Part shown: one piece after another, positions 19,239 to 29,033 of the stretch
Layout: each line of letters opens with the position of its first letter
How positions within the stretch are numbered: the stretch's first letter is position 1
Source of the DNA: Carnobacterium iners
GTDB taxonomy: Bacteria; Bacillota; Bacilli; Lactobacillales; Carnobacteriaceae
DNA length: 64,000 nt
Direction: 5' to 3'
Assembly: GCF_900177385.1 (NCBI RefSeq)
Contig: NZ_FXBJ01000002.1
Coordinates: forward strand, 1,616,001-1,680,000
The notes under the pieces: model-generated
Database searches by the model: none
What the model saw: only the letters and a program-made list of their open reading frames with translations
What the model was told of the DNA's origin: nothing
Position numbers and translations under genes: made by a program

Positions 19239-20108
19239 ATGCAGAAAAAACACCCTTGGTTTAGCAACATCATTCTTTTTAGCCTTTCCTTTATTTTAGT
19301 TTTGCCTTTGATTGGAACACTGTTGAATTCCTTTTTTAGAGATTTTACGAGTATCATTCCTAAAGGCTTTACTTTTTCTTTTTATACGCAATTGTTTACT
19401 GGCGACAATCAGCTGTTACCTGTATTGCTACGAACCCTGATCATTGCACTTGTGCCAACCATTCTTTTACTCGTTCTGTTGCTATTAGCGATGTATGCTA
19501 TACAAGTGTATTTTCCGAAATTAGACAAGTACTTAGACGTTTTGTCAAAAATTCCTTATGGGATCCAAGGTGTCATTTTAGCAGTTAGTATTCTTTCGCT
19601 TTATACAAGTGGTGGTGGCATTTTATCTAACCGGATTTTACTGTTGATTTGTGCCTATAGTATTGTTATCTTGCCTTTTATGTATCAAGGCATCAAGAAT
19701 GCGTTATTGACCATTGAAGTGCTGCCTATTTTGGAAGCTGCTGAAATTTTAGGTGCTAATAAGGTTTATGCGTATTTTACTATTGTAGTGCCAAGCATGA
19801 TGAAAGGCTTGTTTGCAACGATGTTGTTATCTACTGGGATTCTATTTGGTGATTTTGTCTTAGTTAATATTCTAGCAGGCAGCTATTATAAAACGATGGG
19901 TATTTACTTAAATGAAATAAGAGGCACCTCTGGTCATGCAGCCAGTGCCGTATCGGTTATCATGTTTTTAGTGATGCTGGTGTTGTCTTTTGGTGTCAAT
20001 CAACTGAATAAAGAGCCTAAACTTAAAGGAAAAAAACAAATAAAAGCCGTTAAAACAAAACAGCTAATAGAAAAGGAGCGAGTTGGAAATGAGTTACATC
20101 GAGTTTAA
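19239..20108 (+). CDS. ABC importer permease 2
   Basis: A 289-residue membrane protein with six helices; the coupling loop is LEAAEILGANKVYAYFTIVVPSMMKG. It has a long basic cytoplasmic tail (many Lys) which overlaps the ATPase gene by 20 bp. Partner of the preceding permease. Confidence 0.85.
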   Translation: MQKKHPWFSNIILFSLSFILVLPLIGTLLNSFFRDFTSIIPKGFTFSFYTQLFTGDNQLLPVLLRTLIIALVPTILLLVLLLLAMYAIQVYFPKLDKYLDVLSKIPYGIQGVILAVSILSLYTSGGGILSNRILLLICAYSIVILPFMYQGIKNALLTIEVLPILEAAEILGANKVYAYFTIVVPSMMKGLFATMLLSTGILFGDFVLVNILAGSYYKTMGIYLNEIRGTSGHAASAVSVIMFLVMLVLSFGVNQLNKEPKLKGKKQIKAVKTKQLIEKERVGNELHRV

Positions 20109-21099
20109 AAACATTCAAAAATCGTATGATGGAGAAACGATGATTTTAAAAGACTTATCTCTGTCTGTTGAAGAAGGACACCTCGTTACCTTGCTTGGTC
20201 CATCTGGTTGTGGCAAGTCGACGCTGCTACGTTCATTAGCTGGTTTTGAAAGACTGGATAGTGGCACCATTACAATCAATGGCAAAGATGTCACCAATTT
20301 GCCACCGGGTAAGCGTGAGATTGGGATGGTTTTTCAACAATACTCTTTATTTCCTAATATGACAGTTGAAGAAAATATTGCGTTTGGTTTGAAAATGCAA
20401 AAGCAAGATAAAACAATCATCAAAGAAAAAGTTGCTCAAATGATTGCTATTGTTAATTTAAGCGGCAAAGAAAAAAAGTACCCTAAAGAATTATCGGGTG
20501 GGCAAAAACAGCGAGTAGCCTTAGCTCGTGCGATTGTTAATGAGCCTAAAGTATTGTTATTAGATGAACCGCTATCGGCTATTGATGCTCAATTGCGTAA
20601 AAGTTTGCAAAAGCAAATTCAGCGGATTCAAAAAGAACTAAACATCACGACCATTTTTGTGACCCACGACCAAGATGAAGCGATGATTTTATCAGATGTA
20701 GTCCACGTAATGAATGATGGCAAAGTTGAACAGTCAGGTAAACCCACTGACGTTTACACGCACCCAAAAACCCATTTCGTCGCTTCTTTTATGGGCAACT
20801 ACAATATTTTAAAGCCCGAACAGTTTCAACAATTTTCAAGGCAACGCATCGGTGCTAGCATTGCGATACGCCCTGAAGTCATTGATTCATCACGCTTACC
20901 ATTTGAACCGGATGAAGAACGCTACACTCTCCAAGGGAAAATAGTTGATCAGTCAACTAGTGGCAATATTTTAAGTTATTACGTTGATTGTGCGGGTATA
21001 AAATTGCGAGTAGATGAATTGTATCGTTCGTTTAACTTATTTAAAATTGGCGAGGACGTTCATCTGAGTTTTGAAAAACGCAATTGCCTTGAGGTTTGA
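20089..21099 (+). CDS. ABC importer ATP-binding protein
   Basis: Start at ATG 20089 (MSYIEFKNIQKSYDG), AAAGGAG 10 bases upstream. Walker A GPSGCGKST, Q-loop, signature LSGGQKQRVALARA, Walker B VLLLDEP and the H-loop THDQDEA are all present, with a C-terminal TOBE-like domain of about 100 residues, as in the PotA/FbpC/PhnT group. It drives the two permeases. Confidence 0.92.
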   Translation: MSYIEFKNIQKSYDGETMILKDLSLSVEEGHLVTLLGPSGCGKSTLLRSLAGFERLDSGTITINGKDVTNLPPGKREIGMVFQQYSLFPNMTVEENIAFGLKMQKQDKTIIKEKVAQMIAIVNLSGKEKKYPKELSGGQKQRVALARAIVNEPKVLLLDEPLSAIDAQLRKSLQKQIQRIQKELNITTIFVTHDQDEAMILSDVVHVMNDGKVEQSGKPTDVYTHPKTHFVASFMGNYNILKPEQFQQFSRQRIGASIAIRPEVIDSSRLPFEPDEERYTLQGKIVDQSTSGNILSYYVDCAGIKLRVDELYRSFNLFKIGEDVHLSFEKRNCLEV

Positions 21100-21117
21100 A
21101 GGAGAATCGAGTAGAGT

Positions 21118-21149
21118 AGACAGTAAGAAGGGCTGACTGTCTATTTTTT
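21118..21149 (+). terminator. Terminator or attenuator between ATPase and PHP gene
   Basis: AGACAGT and ACTGTCT form a stem followed by ATTTTTTG. It lies inside the apparent operon, so expression of the PHP gene may be lower or separately controlled. Confidence 0.65.
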
Positions 21150-21183
21150 GAGGGTTTAAATGAGAAGTGGAGGAGATGCAATA

Positions 21184-21984
21184 ATGACTCGTTATGATCA
21201 ACACATGCACACGTTTTTTTCATCTGATTCATCTGAAAAATTTGAAAATTATTTAAAGCAAACACCTGGATTAGTGGTAACGACCGAGCACTTAGACTTT
21301 AATGATCATTATATGGGTGGGGAAGATACCATCTTAGATTATGAAAAGTACAGCGTAACAATCGACCAACTAAATGAAAAACACGGTAATCGTATCCGTA
21401 AAGGCATTGAGATTGGCTACACGAAGGAGTCTTATGATCAAATTCAAGACTATCTAAAAGGCAAGGAGTTTGATGTGCAATTATTGAGTGTCCATCAAAA
21501 TGGCGAGTACGATTTCTTACAACCGATTGTTAAAGAAAAAAATGTAGAAGATGTGATGAACGAATACTTTCCTCTATTACTAGAAGCAGCAACAAATTTT
21601 CCAACCGCCAATGTCTTGACTCACTTTGATTATGGCATTCGCTTATTTGATGTTTCTGTAGAGGAATTACAGGGCCATGAATCCATATTGAAACAAGTTT
21701 TGCAAAAAGTAATCGATAAACAAATGGCATTCGAGTTGAATACGCGAAGCATGTACCAATACGGCAATGTAGCACTCTATGAGCAAATGATTGAATGGTA
21801 TGTGGCATTAGGTGGGAAACTGTTCTCGCTAGGCTCAGATGCCCATTCGATTGATTATTACGCCTATCATTTTGATGATGCGATTGCCTTGTTAGAAAAA
21901 AATAGCGTTTCATCGGTTACGATTTTTGAAAAGCAACAATCAACACAATTGCCCTTGAGCGAGATGAAAAAAAACGTTAAATAG
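21184..21984 (+). CDS. PHP-domain phosphoesterase (histidinol-phosphatase-like)
   Basis: Start at ATG 21184 with GGAGGAG 8 bases before. The 266 residues show PHP metal motifs: YDQHMHTFFSSDS (H7-x-H9), TTEHLDF, EIGYT, LSVHQNGEY, LTHFDYG and LGSDAHSID. Family members hydrolyse phosphate monoesters such as histidinol phosphate; no his genes are near, so the substrate is more likely a product of the imported compound. Confidence 0.8.
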   Translation: MTRYDQHMHTFFSSDSSEKFENYLKQTPGLVVTTEHLDFNDHYMGGEDTILDYEKYSVTIDQLNEKHGNRIRKGIEIGYTKESYDQIQDYLKGKEFDVQLLSVHQNGEYDFLQPIVKEKNVEDVMNEYFPLLLEAATNFPTANVLTHFDYGIRLFDVSVEELQGHESILKQVLQKVIDKQMAFELNTRSMYQYGNVALYEQMIEWYVALGGKLFSLGSDAHSIDYYAYHFDDAIALLEKNSVSSVTIFEKQQSTQLPLSEMKKNVK

Positions 21985-21996
21985 AGCAGGTTGAGA

Positions 21997-22024
21997 AAGT
22001 CTTCAGACAGTTGAAGACTTTTTT
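21997..22024 (+). terminator. Rho-independent terminator
   Basis: AAGTCTTCA / TGAAGACTT stem followed by TTTTGG, just after the PHP gene. Confidence 0.85.
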
Positions 22025-22044
22025 GGTGTTTTCGTATTTTTGGT

Positions 22045-23080
22045 GCCGGAAAACGGACGAGTCTGGAACGTTTTTTGTTTTACTTGTCCGATATACGCCA
22101 GTTTGTGCCGAGTTAGAGGAGAATGGAGCTTCACTCGGCATTTTTCAAGGTGTAGTGGACAAGTTGGGTTTTTTATGGTGACGACTTGGCTAAAATTAGA
22201 GTTTTATCCAATCAGATTACTTTAGATGTTGAAGTAATTTTAAAGATTTTGGGTAGTTTTGTTTTTTGATGCTGGATTGGACAAGTTGGGTGTTTTGTAT
22301 TGACGACTCGGCTAAAATTAGAGTTTTATCCAATCAGATTACTTTAGATGTTGAAGTAATCTTAAAGATTTTGGGTAGTGGATAGTTTTTTTAAAGTAAT
22401 TTTGTTTTTTGATGCTGAATTGGACAAGACTGGAACATATTTTGCTCCACTTGTCCAAGATACGCTAGTTTGTGCCGAGTTAGAGGAGAACTGAGCTTAA
22501 CTCGGCAGTTTTCACGATGCAGTGGACGAGTTTAGTGTTTTATGATGTTGACTCGGCTAAAAATAGAGTTTATCCGATCAGATTACTTTAGATGTTGAAG
22601 TAATCTTAAAGATTTTGGGTAGTTGATAGTTTTTTTAAAGTAGTTTTATTTTTTTATTGCTAGATTGGACAAGACTGGAACATATTTTGCTCCACTTGTC
22701 CAAGATACGCTAGTTTGTGCCGAGTTAGAGGAGAACTGAGCTTAACTCGGCAGTTTTCATGGTGTAGTGGACAAGTTGGGTATTTTGTAGTGACGACTTG
22801 GCTAAAAATAGTTTTTATCCGATCAGATTACTTTAGATGTTGAAGTAATCTTAAAGATTTTGGGTAGTTGATAGTTTTTTTAAAGTAGTTTTATTTTTTT
22901 GATGCTAGATTGGACAAGACTGGAACGTTTTTATCTTTACTTGTCCAAGATACACTAGTTTGTGCCGAGTTGGATGAAAACCAATCTTCACTCGGCGGTT
23001 TTTACGATATAGTGGACGAGTTTAGTGTTTTGTAATGTTGACTTGGCTGATAATGGGTTTTGTTAGATCGAATTACTTTC
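22045..23080. repeat. 245-bp tandem repeat array A (about 4 units)
   Basis: GGAC of the motif GGACAAGACTGGAAC recurs at 22422, 22667 and 22912, exactly 245 bp apart; an earlier unit at 22055 is 122 bp out because a half unit is inserted. Each unit carries an inner palindrome GCCGAGTT ... ACTCGGC, a CTTGTCC/GGACAAG pair, and GATTACTTTAGATG. Short frames inside are repeat artefacts. No gene is visible. The same family occurs at 27450-28106 and 49801-50420. Confidence 0.9.
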
Positions 23081-23084
23081 GTGG

Positions 23085-23333
23085 ATGCATTCTTTAATCG
23101 TTTTTAGCAATAAATGTGAGTTAAAGAAAATAACCCTCACAAGTTCAACGGTTCATGTTATCAAAAAGCAGCGAATCAAGCGAGTTTTGAAAAAAATAGT
23201 TGCTAAGACTACACCAATATTAACTTCTGAAGAAGTAGAACAATACGCTCAAGTACTTAAACCCTACACACATGCAGATGAAAAAACAAAAAAATTGCAT
23301 ATTGAAACGATTAAAGTAAAATTAAGTCGTTAA
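23085..23333 (+). CDS. Hypothetical protein or gene fragment
   Basis: An 82-residue frame immediately after the repeat array and just before a terminator. It is basic (VIKKQRIKRVLKKIVAK) and ends in a charged helix. No RBS before the ATG, and no recognised family. It may be the tail of a larger gene whose front was lost at the array boundary. Confidence 0.35.
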   Translation: MHSLIVFSNKCELKKITLTSSTVHVIKKQRIKRVLKKIVAKTTPILTSEEVEQYAQVLKPYTHADEKTKKLHIETIKVKLSR

Positions 23334-23350
23334 GGATTTTAACTATGAGA

Positions 23351-23378
23351 AAGACTTCAATAAATTGAAGTCTTTTTT
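23351..23378 (+). terminator. Rho-independent terminator
   Basis: AAGACTTCAA / TTGAAGTCTT stem followed by a T run. It closes the 82-residue frame. Confidence 0.8.
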
Positions 23379-23452
23379 GGTACATGGCAGTTAGAACAAG
23401 CGAATACCGACTAGTTGAGCTTGTTTTCTAGTTCACTTGTCTAAACTAAAGC

Positions 23453-23499
23453 AAAAACTTCCCAGTCGATGATTTTATTTCATCGACTGGGAAGTTTTT
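23453..23499. terminator. Perfect palindrome, bidirectional terminator
   Basis: Arms of 20 bp (ending in GTCGATGA and TCATCGAC) around a TTTTATT loop, with A and T runs at the outer ends. It separates the array region from the convergent malate genes. Confidence 0.75.
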
Positions 23500-23583
23500 A
23501 GTTTGAAACAGACCAGTTACCTATTTTTCATAACAAACTTGGCCATAATTAGTTTTTTAGGCAATCTTTTTGTACAAAAAAAC

Positions 23584-23614
23584 AGGTGTCAGTGAGCCTT
23601 TATCACTGACACCT
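23584..23614 (-). terminator. Terminator of the malic enzyme gene
   Basis: AGGTGTCAGTGA / TCACTGACACCT stem; on the minus strand it is followed by a run of T. It ends the malate operon. Confidence 0.85.
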
Positions 23615-23652
23615 TTAAAGCTCTGAGAGATAGTCCTAAGTAGAAGAGACCG

Positions 23653-24825
23653 CTAGATTCGATTGACCCCAGACTTTATTGCCGCTGCTTTTACAGCTTC
23701 AGTAACAGCTGGACAGACTCTTGGGTCTAAGGCATCAGGAATCACGTAGTCAGCCTTCAATTCATCCGTAGAGACAAGAGCAGCAATCGCATTAGAAGCA
23801 GCGACTTTCATGGCTTCATTGATATCAGAAGCTCGGACATTCAATGCTCCTTTGAATACACCAGGAAATGCCAAGACGTTATTAACTTGATTAGGGAAAT
23901 CACTGCGCCCAGTTCCAATAACACCTACACCAGCTTCTATAGCTAAATCTGGCATAATCTCTGGTACAGGATTAGCCATCGCAAAGACAACTGGATCGGG
24001 ATTCATCATCTGAATCATTTCACTTGTTAGGATGTTAGCTGCAGAAACGCCAACAAAAATATCAGCATCCGTTAAAGCTGCAGTCAGGTCACCGTGTTGA
24101 TTGGTTAAGTTGGTTACCGTCGTCATGTGTTGTTGTTCAGTATTCAAATTAGGTGTATTGCTAGTTAAGATGCCACTTTTGTCGGTCAAGATTAAATTTT
24201 TCACTCCGAAGTTTAACAAGTGTTTTGCGACAGCAATACCAGCAGAACCGGCACCATTAACAACGACTTTGCTCGTTTCAAAAGTTTTGTTTAGCAGTTT
24301 TAAAGCGTTAATCAATCCTGCTACCACAACAATGGCTGTCCCATGTTGATCATCGTGAAAAACAGGAATATCTAGTGAAGCTTTCAATCGGCGTTCAACT
24401 TCAAAACATTCTGGCGCAGCAATGTCTTCTAGATTGATGCCGCCAAAACTGCCACTGATCTGTTCAATAGTCTGAACAATCGTATCGCAATCCTTGGCTT
24501 TAATCAAAATTGGAAAAGCATCCACATCGGCGAATTCTTTAAACAAAATGCACTTGCCTTCCATCACTGGCATCGCAGCTGCTGGACCGATGCCTCCTAA
24601 ACCAAGGACTGCCGTTCCGTTGGTAATAACGGCTACTAGATTATTTTTACGCGTCAAATCGTAAGCTTTATCAGGTTCTTTTTCAATAGCTAAGCAAGCT
24701 TCAGCCACTCCAGGAGTATAAGCCAAAGCTAAATCTTCACGAGTGTTGATCGGAACGCGACTGATCACTTCAATTTTCCCGTTCCATTCGTAGTGTTTGT
24801 CTAGTGCTTCTTTTTTATTGTCCAT
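23653..24825 (-). CDS. NAD(P)-dependent malic enzyme
   Basis: Oxidative decarboxylation of malate to pyruvate and CO2 in the cytoplasm. The 390 residues have [14 protein letters not shown] (malate site), [31 protein letters not shown]-like [17 protein letters not shown] (metal Asp/Glu), [11 protein letters not shown] and the Rossmann motif [13 protein letters not shown]. This is the short bacterial form (MaeA/MaeE/MalS-like). RBS GGGGAT is 6 bases before ATG. It lies 12 bp downstream of the dehydrogenase gene, hence one operon. Confidence 0.92.
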   Translation of the reverse strand: MDNKKEALDKHYEWNGKIEVISRVPINTREDLALAYTPGVAEACLAIEKEPDKAYDLTRKNNLVAVITNGTAVLGLGGIGPAAAMPVMEGKCILFKEFADVDAFPILIKAKDCDTIVQTIEQISGSFGGINLEDIAAPECFEVERRLKASLDIPVFHDDQHGTAIVVVAGLINALKLLNKTFETSKVVVNGAGSAGIAVAKHLLNFGVKNLILTDKSGILTSNTPNLNTEQQHMTTVTNLTNQHGDLTAALTDADIFVGVSAANILTSEMIQMMNPDPVVFAMANPVPEIMPDLAIEAGVGVIGTGRSDFPNQVNNVLAFPGVFKGALNVRASDINEAMKVAASNAIAALVSTDELKADYVIPDALDPRVCPAVTEAVKAAAIKSGVNRI

Positions 24826-24837
24826 TATAAATCCCCT

Positions 24838-25944
24838 TTACTCTTCAAATGAGAAGCGGTAATCTGTTAAGCCGGCATCATCACGAATCGCAATCAGTTC
24901 TTTTTGAACCGGTTTATTAACTGGTAAACCCGTTTTTTTGCGTTCTTGCCAAATTAAATACTCTTTTTCGCCAGCGGTATAAATGCGTTCTGCACCAGGA
25001 GCTTTTTCAGCGGCTCTTAGTTCACGCATAATGTCACCAGTTGTTTTCTTAAAGCTTTCTAGTCCCATAAAGGCTTCTGTATCAATTGCAATGAAGAAGT
25101 GTCCTAAATGGAATTTTGTTTTCTCGCCTTGTTCTCCGATACCGGATAACATACTCAAAAAATTTCCTTGTTGCAATGCAGAAGAAAGGACTTCAACGAT
25201 GGTAGCATAACCATAGCCTTTATACCCTGAAAGTTCTTCGCCAATGCCACCTAATGGAGCTAAAGCAGCTTGACCCGATTGCAGCGCTTTTAAAATTTCT
25301 GGTGAATCAGTCATAGCTGAACCGTCATTGGCAACAACTGTTCCAGCAGGTGTATCTTTGCCTTCACGTTCAAACAGTTCGATTCGTCCTCGTTGGATAA
25401 TGGAAGTAGCGCAGTCTAGTGAAAATGGGAAAGCTTCATCTGTTGGGAAACTAACCGTTAATGGATTTGTGCCTAATTTATTTTGGACACTAAATGTCGG
25501 AGCAATAGAAGGGCGCGCATTTGTTCCGGTCATGCCAATGCACCCAGCTTCAGCAGCCATATCAGTATAATAGCCAGCAATTCCATAATGGGTAGAATTA
25601 CGCACCGCAACCATGCCCATTCCGAATTCTTTAGCTTTATTAATCGCCATTTGCATAGAGCGATGCGCGATAACTTGACCCATTCCATCATGTCCGTCAA
25701 TAACCGCTGTCGTAGCTGTTTCTCGTACAACTTCAAATTCGGTTACCGGGCTTTGAATACCTGCTTTAATTCGGTCGATGTAAATGGGTTTGAAGCGATT
25801 AACCCCATGGCTCTCGATGCCTTTTTTATCGGATTGCAATAAAACATCCGTACAAATTTTAGCATCTGCTTCAGGTACCCCATAAGCCATAAAGGCTTTC
25901 TCTACAAACTCAGTCAAAAAATCCCATTCTATAAAACTACTCAT
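24838..25944 (-). CDS. Malate/L-lactate (Ldh2 family) dehydrogenase
   Basis: A 368-residue member of the Ldh2/YlbC/AllD family, NAD(P)-dependent oxidoreductases acting on 2-hydroxyacids. Motifs: SDKKGIESHGVNRF (catalytic His), HDGMGQV, RNSTHYGIAGYYT, GTNPLTVSFP and GGIGEELSGYKGYG. GAGGAGG is 6 bases before ATG. Together with the malic enzyme it could interconvert malate, oxaloacetate and pyruvate; the precise substrate is not fixed by sequence. Confidence 0.85.
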   Translation of the reverse strand: MSSFIEWDFLTEFVEKAFMAYGVPEADAKICTDVLLQSDKKGIESHGVNRFKPIYIDRIKAGIQSPVTEFEVVRETATTAVIDGHDGMGQVIAHRSMQMAINKAKEFGMGMVAVRNSTHYGIAGYYTDMAAEAGCIGMTGTNARPSIAPTFSVQNKLGTNPLTVSFPTDEAFPFSLDCATSIIQRGRIELFEREGKDTPAGTVVANDGSAMTDSPEILKALQSGQAALAPLGGIGEELSGYKGYGYATIVEVLSSALQQGNFLSMLSGIGEQGEKTKFHLGHFFIAIDTEAFMGLESFKKTTGDIMRELRAAEKAPGAERIYTAGEKEYLIWQERKKTGLPVNKPVQKELIAIRDDAGLTDYRFSFEE

Positions 25945-25993
25945 CGTAACTTCCTCCTCAAAAATGATTTTTGTGAAAAAGCAAACAATTCAA

Positions 25994-26042
25994 AGTAAGC
26001 GCTTACTCCGTCGCATATAGTTTAGCACATAACAGTTGTCAA
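25994..26042 (-). promoter_or_regulatory. Malate operon promoter with cre-like operator
   Basis: On the minus strand TTGACA (26042-26037) and TATATG (26019-26014) are 17 bp apart. Directly downstream lies the perfect palindrome AGTAAGCGCTTACT (25994-26007), near the start point. It matches much of the catabolite-response consensus, so repression by CcpA or a local regulator is likely. Confidence 0.75.
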
Positions 26043-26059
26043 CTCAATTTAAGTTAGAA

Positions 26060-26640
26060 GAAGAAAGTCATGATTATGTCTTGAATTTGAGCAGACTAGA
26101 CAATTTTTAGGAAAATAGAGCCAAACTTGTCTTTCTTTTAGTAAATACTGCCAACATTAGCCAATGTTTAACCTCACTGGTCATATTGCTAATGGAACTA
26201 GCCAAGTTGAAGAAAAAACCTTAGCAACTCATCCATTTCTTACACAACTGCGACCAGTTCACTGCTTTTCTTTACTAACTGGGTCGTTGAACAAATTAGG
26301 TCTAAAAAACATTTATTTAGGAATAGTGTCTAGCTATAAAAATAATACTTGAAATTATGTGTTTGAGCTGTAATAGTTAAGTGAGTCAATAGATGATAGT
26401 CGCTGGACTAATTACTTTCGCTTTTTATAATAAGCTCATTAGAATGGAGAACAACGGTGTACAGAAAGGCACGGAAATTACCTCAACCGACTATAAAAAA
26501 TAGTGAAGATGAACAGGTATGATTGCTTGTTATTGATTGGACATAAGAGAGAGCACTTAGACAAAATGATAAGAGACTTCTGCTACTAACTAACCTTACC
26601 TAGCTAGAGCAAATAAAATACAATAAAAGGAGTAAAAATA
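26060..26640. other. Intergenic region without a supported gene
   Basis: Between the divergent malate operon promoter and the SEC-C gene. A 62-residue frame at 26164 lacks an RBS and low-complexity logic of a protein. Isolated GGACA/CTTGTC motifs related to the nearby repeat arrays occur. I see no RNA gene or clear terminator. Confidence 0.5.
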
Positions 26641-27345
26641 ATGAAGAGAATTGTAAAATACGCTAATGCTTTGGCTCGCTTATATGGAGTCGTACAGTTT
26701 GAAAAAGTTGTTGAGATTTATAATAGTCAAAATAAAACAAAATGGACGTTGGAAAAAGCAAAAATAGCAATCCAAGCCGATAAAGAAGCATTAGAAAAGG
26801 ATTTTATTTATCTGCATAGAGATTGGATTGTCCATGAGACTGTTTTAGAAGAAGATACTTTTGATGAATTAGTCGTAAACCAACAGTCGAAACCTTTTTA
26901 TATTCCTGAACAGGATGAATTATTAAAGCGCACTAATGAGTTTTACGAGGAGGAGACTAAAGAGTATCTGAATTTAAAAGAATACATAACGACTAAAGTT
27001 GTCGAGGGTGATTCTTTTATAGCTGAAATGATAAGTGATGATATCCGTGGACATTGTCTATACGGCTTTTCACTGGATTATGCGTTAAGAGAATTCAACT
27101 TTAGAGAGGTAAGATTTAAGAGTAAAGAGCAAATGGATAAAGTTGCCCAGTTGATTATAGAATTGGCAAACCATACTCGAATAAGAGAAAATAATGGTTT
27201 TACACCGGCTGAATTACATGAGCAAATGATAAAATCAGAATCATCACTATCTGATAAACCTGTTATTAAAAAAGTAGGACGCAATGATCCCTGTCCATGT
27301 GGGAGCGGTAAAAAATATAAGAAATGTTGTCTTAACAAAGTATAA
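26641..27345 (+). CDS. SEC-C zinc-binding motif protein
   Basis: The 234 residues end with [21 protein letters not shown], the SEC-C zinc motif seen at the end of SecA and in many stand-alone proteins. The rest is acidic and helical ([18 protein letters not shown] at the start) and not otherwise recognised. RBS AAAAGGAG 8 bases before ATG. No obvious partner next to it; function unknown. Confidence 0.75.
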   Translation: MKRIVKYANALARLYGVVQFEKVVEIYNSQNKTKWTLEKAKIAIQADKEALEKDFIYLHRDWIVHETVLEEDTFDELVVNQQSKPFYIPEQDELLKRTNEFYEEETKEYLNLKEYITTKVVEGDSFIAEMISDDIRGHCLYGFSLDYALREFNFREVRFKSKEQMDKVAQLIIELANHTRIRENNGFTPAELHEQMIKSESSLSDKPVIKKVGRNDPCPCGSGKKYKKCCLNKV

Positions 27346-27449
27346 AATCGTTAAAAGAACAGAAGATAGATTAAATAGAATACCAGATGAGACTTATAAA
27401 AAATCGCATATGTAAAAAGATAGTCAAAGATGTTTTAGAATATGATTAC

Positions 27450-28106
27450 CTATTTGATGCTGAAACGGACGAGTTTAAAGTGTTTTTGGCTTCACTTGTC
27501 TAAGATAGACTAGAATGTGCCGAATTGGAAAGGATTTGGCCTTCATTCGGCAGTTTTCTTACTGGATTGGACAAGTTGAGTGTTTTATAGTGTTGACTTG
27601 GCTGTAAACAGAATTTGTTAGAGCGAATTACTTTAGATAATAAAGTAATTAGGAAACTTTGAGCAGTTGAAGGTCCTTTTGTGTATTATTACTTGTTTGA
27701 TGCTGGAACGAACGAGTTTGGAGTGTTTTTGGCTTCACTTGTCTAAAATAGGCTAGATTGTTCCGAGTTCGATTAAAACTGACCTTCACTCGGCAGTTTT
27801 TATATTGGAGTGGACAAGTTTAGTATTTTATAATGTTGACTTGGCTGTAAATAGATTTTTTAGAGCAAATTACTTTAAATAATAAAGTAATTAGGAAAAA
27901 TTTTGAGTAGTCAAAGGTTTTTTAGGATATTATTGTTTGTTTGATGCTGGAACGGACGAGTTTGGAGTATTTTTGCCTTCACTTGTCTAAGATAGGCTGG
28001 TTTGCGCCGAGTTGGAGAGGAGCCGACCTTCACTCGGCAGTTTTTGTTTATGAGTGGACAAGTTTAGTATTTTATAATGTTGACTTGGCTGTAAATAGAT
28101 TTTTTA
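27450..28106. repeat. 240-247-bp tandem repeat array B, left of the island
   Basis: Three units, with the CGGACGAG/CGAACGAG anchor at 27465, 27711 and 27951 (about 247 and 240 bp apart). Each contains a GCCGA(A/G)TT ... (A/T)CGGC palindrome, TTGACTTGGCTGTAAA and GCGAATTACTTTAGATAATAA. The last unit stops after GTAAATAGATTTTTTA at 28106, and the bases expected next reappear at 49801. A 62-residue frame at 27941 is a repeat artefact. Confidence 0.88.
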
Positions 28107-28175
28107 TATTTTTTAAAGATATGTTTTAGGGAGCAGTTGAGAGTATGGTGTAGCAGCGTTTCTAGGGGGTGACCA

Positions 28176-28229
28176 ACAACCAAAAGTCTGAGTACAAACA
28201 ACCAAAAGTCTGAGTACAAACAACCAAAC
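28176..28229 (+). repeat. Iterons of a Rep_3 theta origin
   Basis: Two exact 22-bp repeats (28176-28197 and 28198-28219, unit beginning ACAACCAAAAGTCTG) and the first ~10 bases of a third. They sit just before repB, where such initiators bind. Rep_3 origins normally have three to five iterons, so this origin may have lost its left part at the island junction. Confidence 0.9.
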
Positions 28230-28276
28230 ATTATTGTTGTTGTTGATTGTGCTGCTTTTATTGTATAGTATTAGAT

Positions 28277-29008
28277 ATGGAAGTGCTTTATTTGGCTAAA
28301 ATTAAAGTTAGATACAGAAATGATTTAAACCTTATCCCTATGAGGAATTTTGAAGCTAAAGAAATGGATTTGTTTTTCTCTATTTGTGCAAAGATGAAAG
28401 ATCAAGGAACAGCAAAAGTCCGGTTTGATTTTGAGCAATTAAGAGAATTAAGCGCTTATAAACCTACTTCTTTAGATAGATTTTCTGATAGTCTAGAGAG
28501 TGTATATGACAAGATGATGCATTTAAGTTATCGGACAGAAACAGAGGACGAAATTGAAAGATTTGCTTTATTTACAGGTTTTAAAATTAGCAAAAAAGAA
28601 CAATACGTTGAAATTTCAGTTAATCCTGATTTAGAACATTTAATTAATCGTTTAACTAAAGAATTTACAAAATTTGAATTAGAAGAGTTTACCGAAATTC
28701 GTTCAAGCTATGCAAAAACCATGTACAGACTTCTTAAACAATTCAAATCAACAGGTTTTTATAAAGTTAAAATAGAAGAATTTAGAACGATACTTGATAT
28801 CCCCGAAAGTTACAAGATGGGCAACATTGATCAAAGAGTTCTTAAGCCAATAAAAGATGAATTAGCTCCTTATTTTGATGATTTAAAAATTATCAAACAT
28901 AAAGCAAGAAAAGAAAATAAAATAGCTGTAATTGAATTTCGTTTCAAAGAAAAGAAATCTAATAAAAATTTTGTACCTTTACACAATTGGTTAGAAGAAT
29001 CGAATTAA
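28277..29008 (+). CDS. repB: Rep_3-family plasmid replication initiator
   Basis: The protein (about 243 residues from ATG 28277; TTG 28292 is an alternative) starts the theta replication of the plasmid by binding the iterons just upstream. It has the two winged-helix layout: KIKVRYRNDLNLIPMRNFEAKEMDLFFSICAKMKD, then FTKFELEEFTEIRSSYAKTMYRLLKQFKSTGFYKV and FRTILDIPESYKMGNIDQRVLKPIKDEL. The start is uncertain because no strong RBS is seen before either codon. It appears full length. Confidence 0.9.
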   Translation: MEVLYLAKIKVRYRNDLNLIPMRNFEAKEMDLFFSICAKMKDQGTAKVRFDFEQLRELSAYKPTSLDRFSDSLESVYDKMMHLSYRTETEDEIERFALFTGFKISKKEQYVEISVNPDLEHLINRLTKEFTKFELEEFTEIRSSYAKTMYRLLKQFKSTGFYKVKIEEFRTILDIPESYKMGNIDQRVLKPIKDELAPYFDDLKIIKHKARKENKIAVIEFRFKEKKSNKNFVPLHNWLEESN

Positions 29009-29033
29009 GTAAAATTATAGGAGATTATTTATT

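Noticed and set aside
22045-23080. CRISPR array
   Set aside because: Units are about 245 bp and contiguous, without short repeats and unique spacers, and no cas genes are near.
26164-26352. 62-residue plus-strand gene
   Set aside because: No ribosome site, no recognisable protein pattern; treated as chance.
27941-28129. 62-residue frame
   Set aside because: Lies inside a 245-bp repeat unit and is not supported by a ribosome site.
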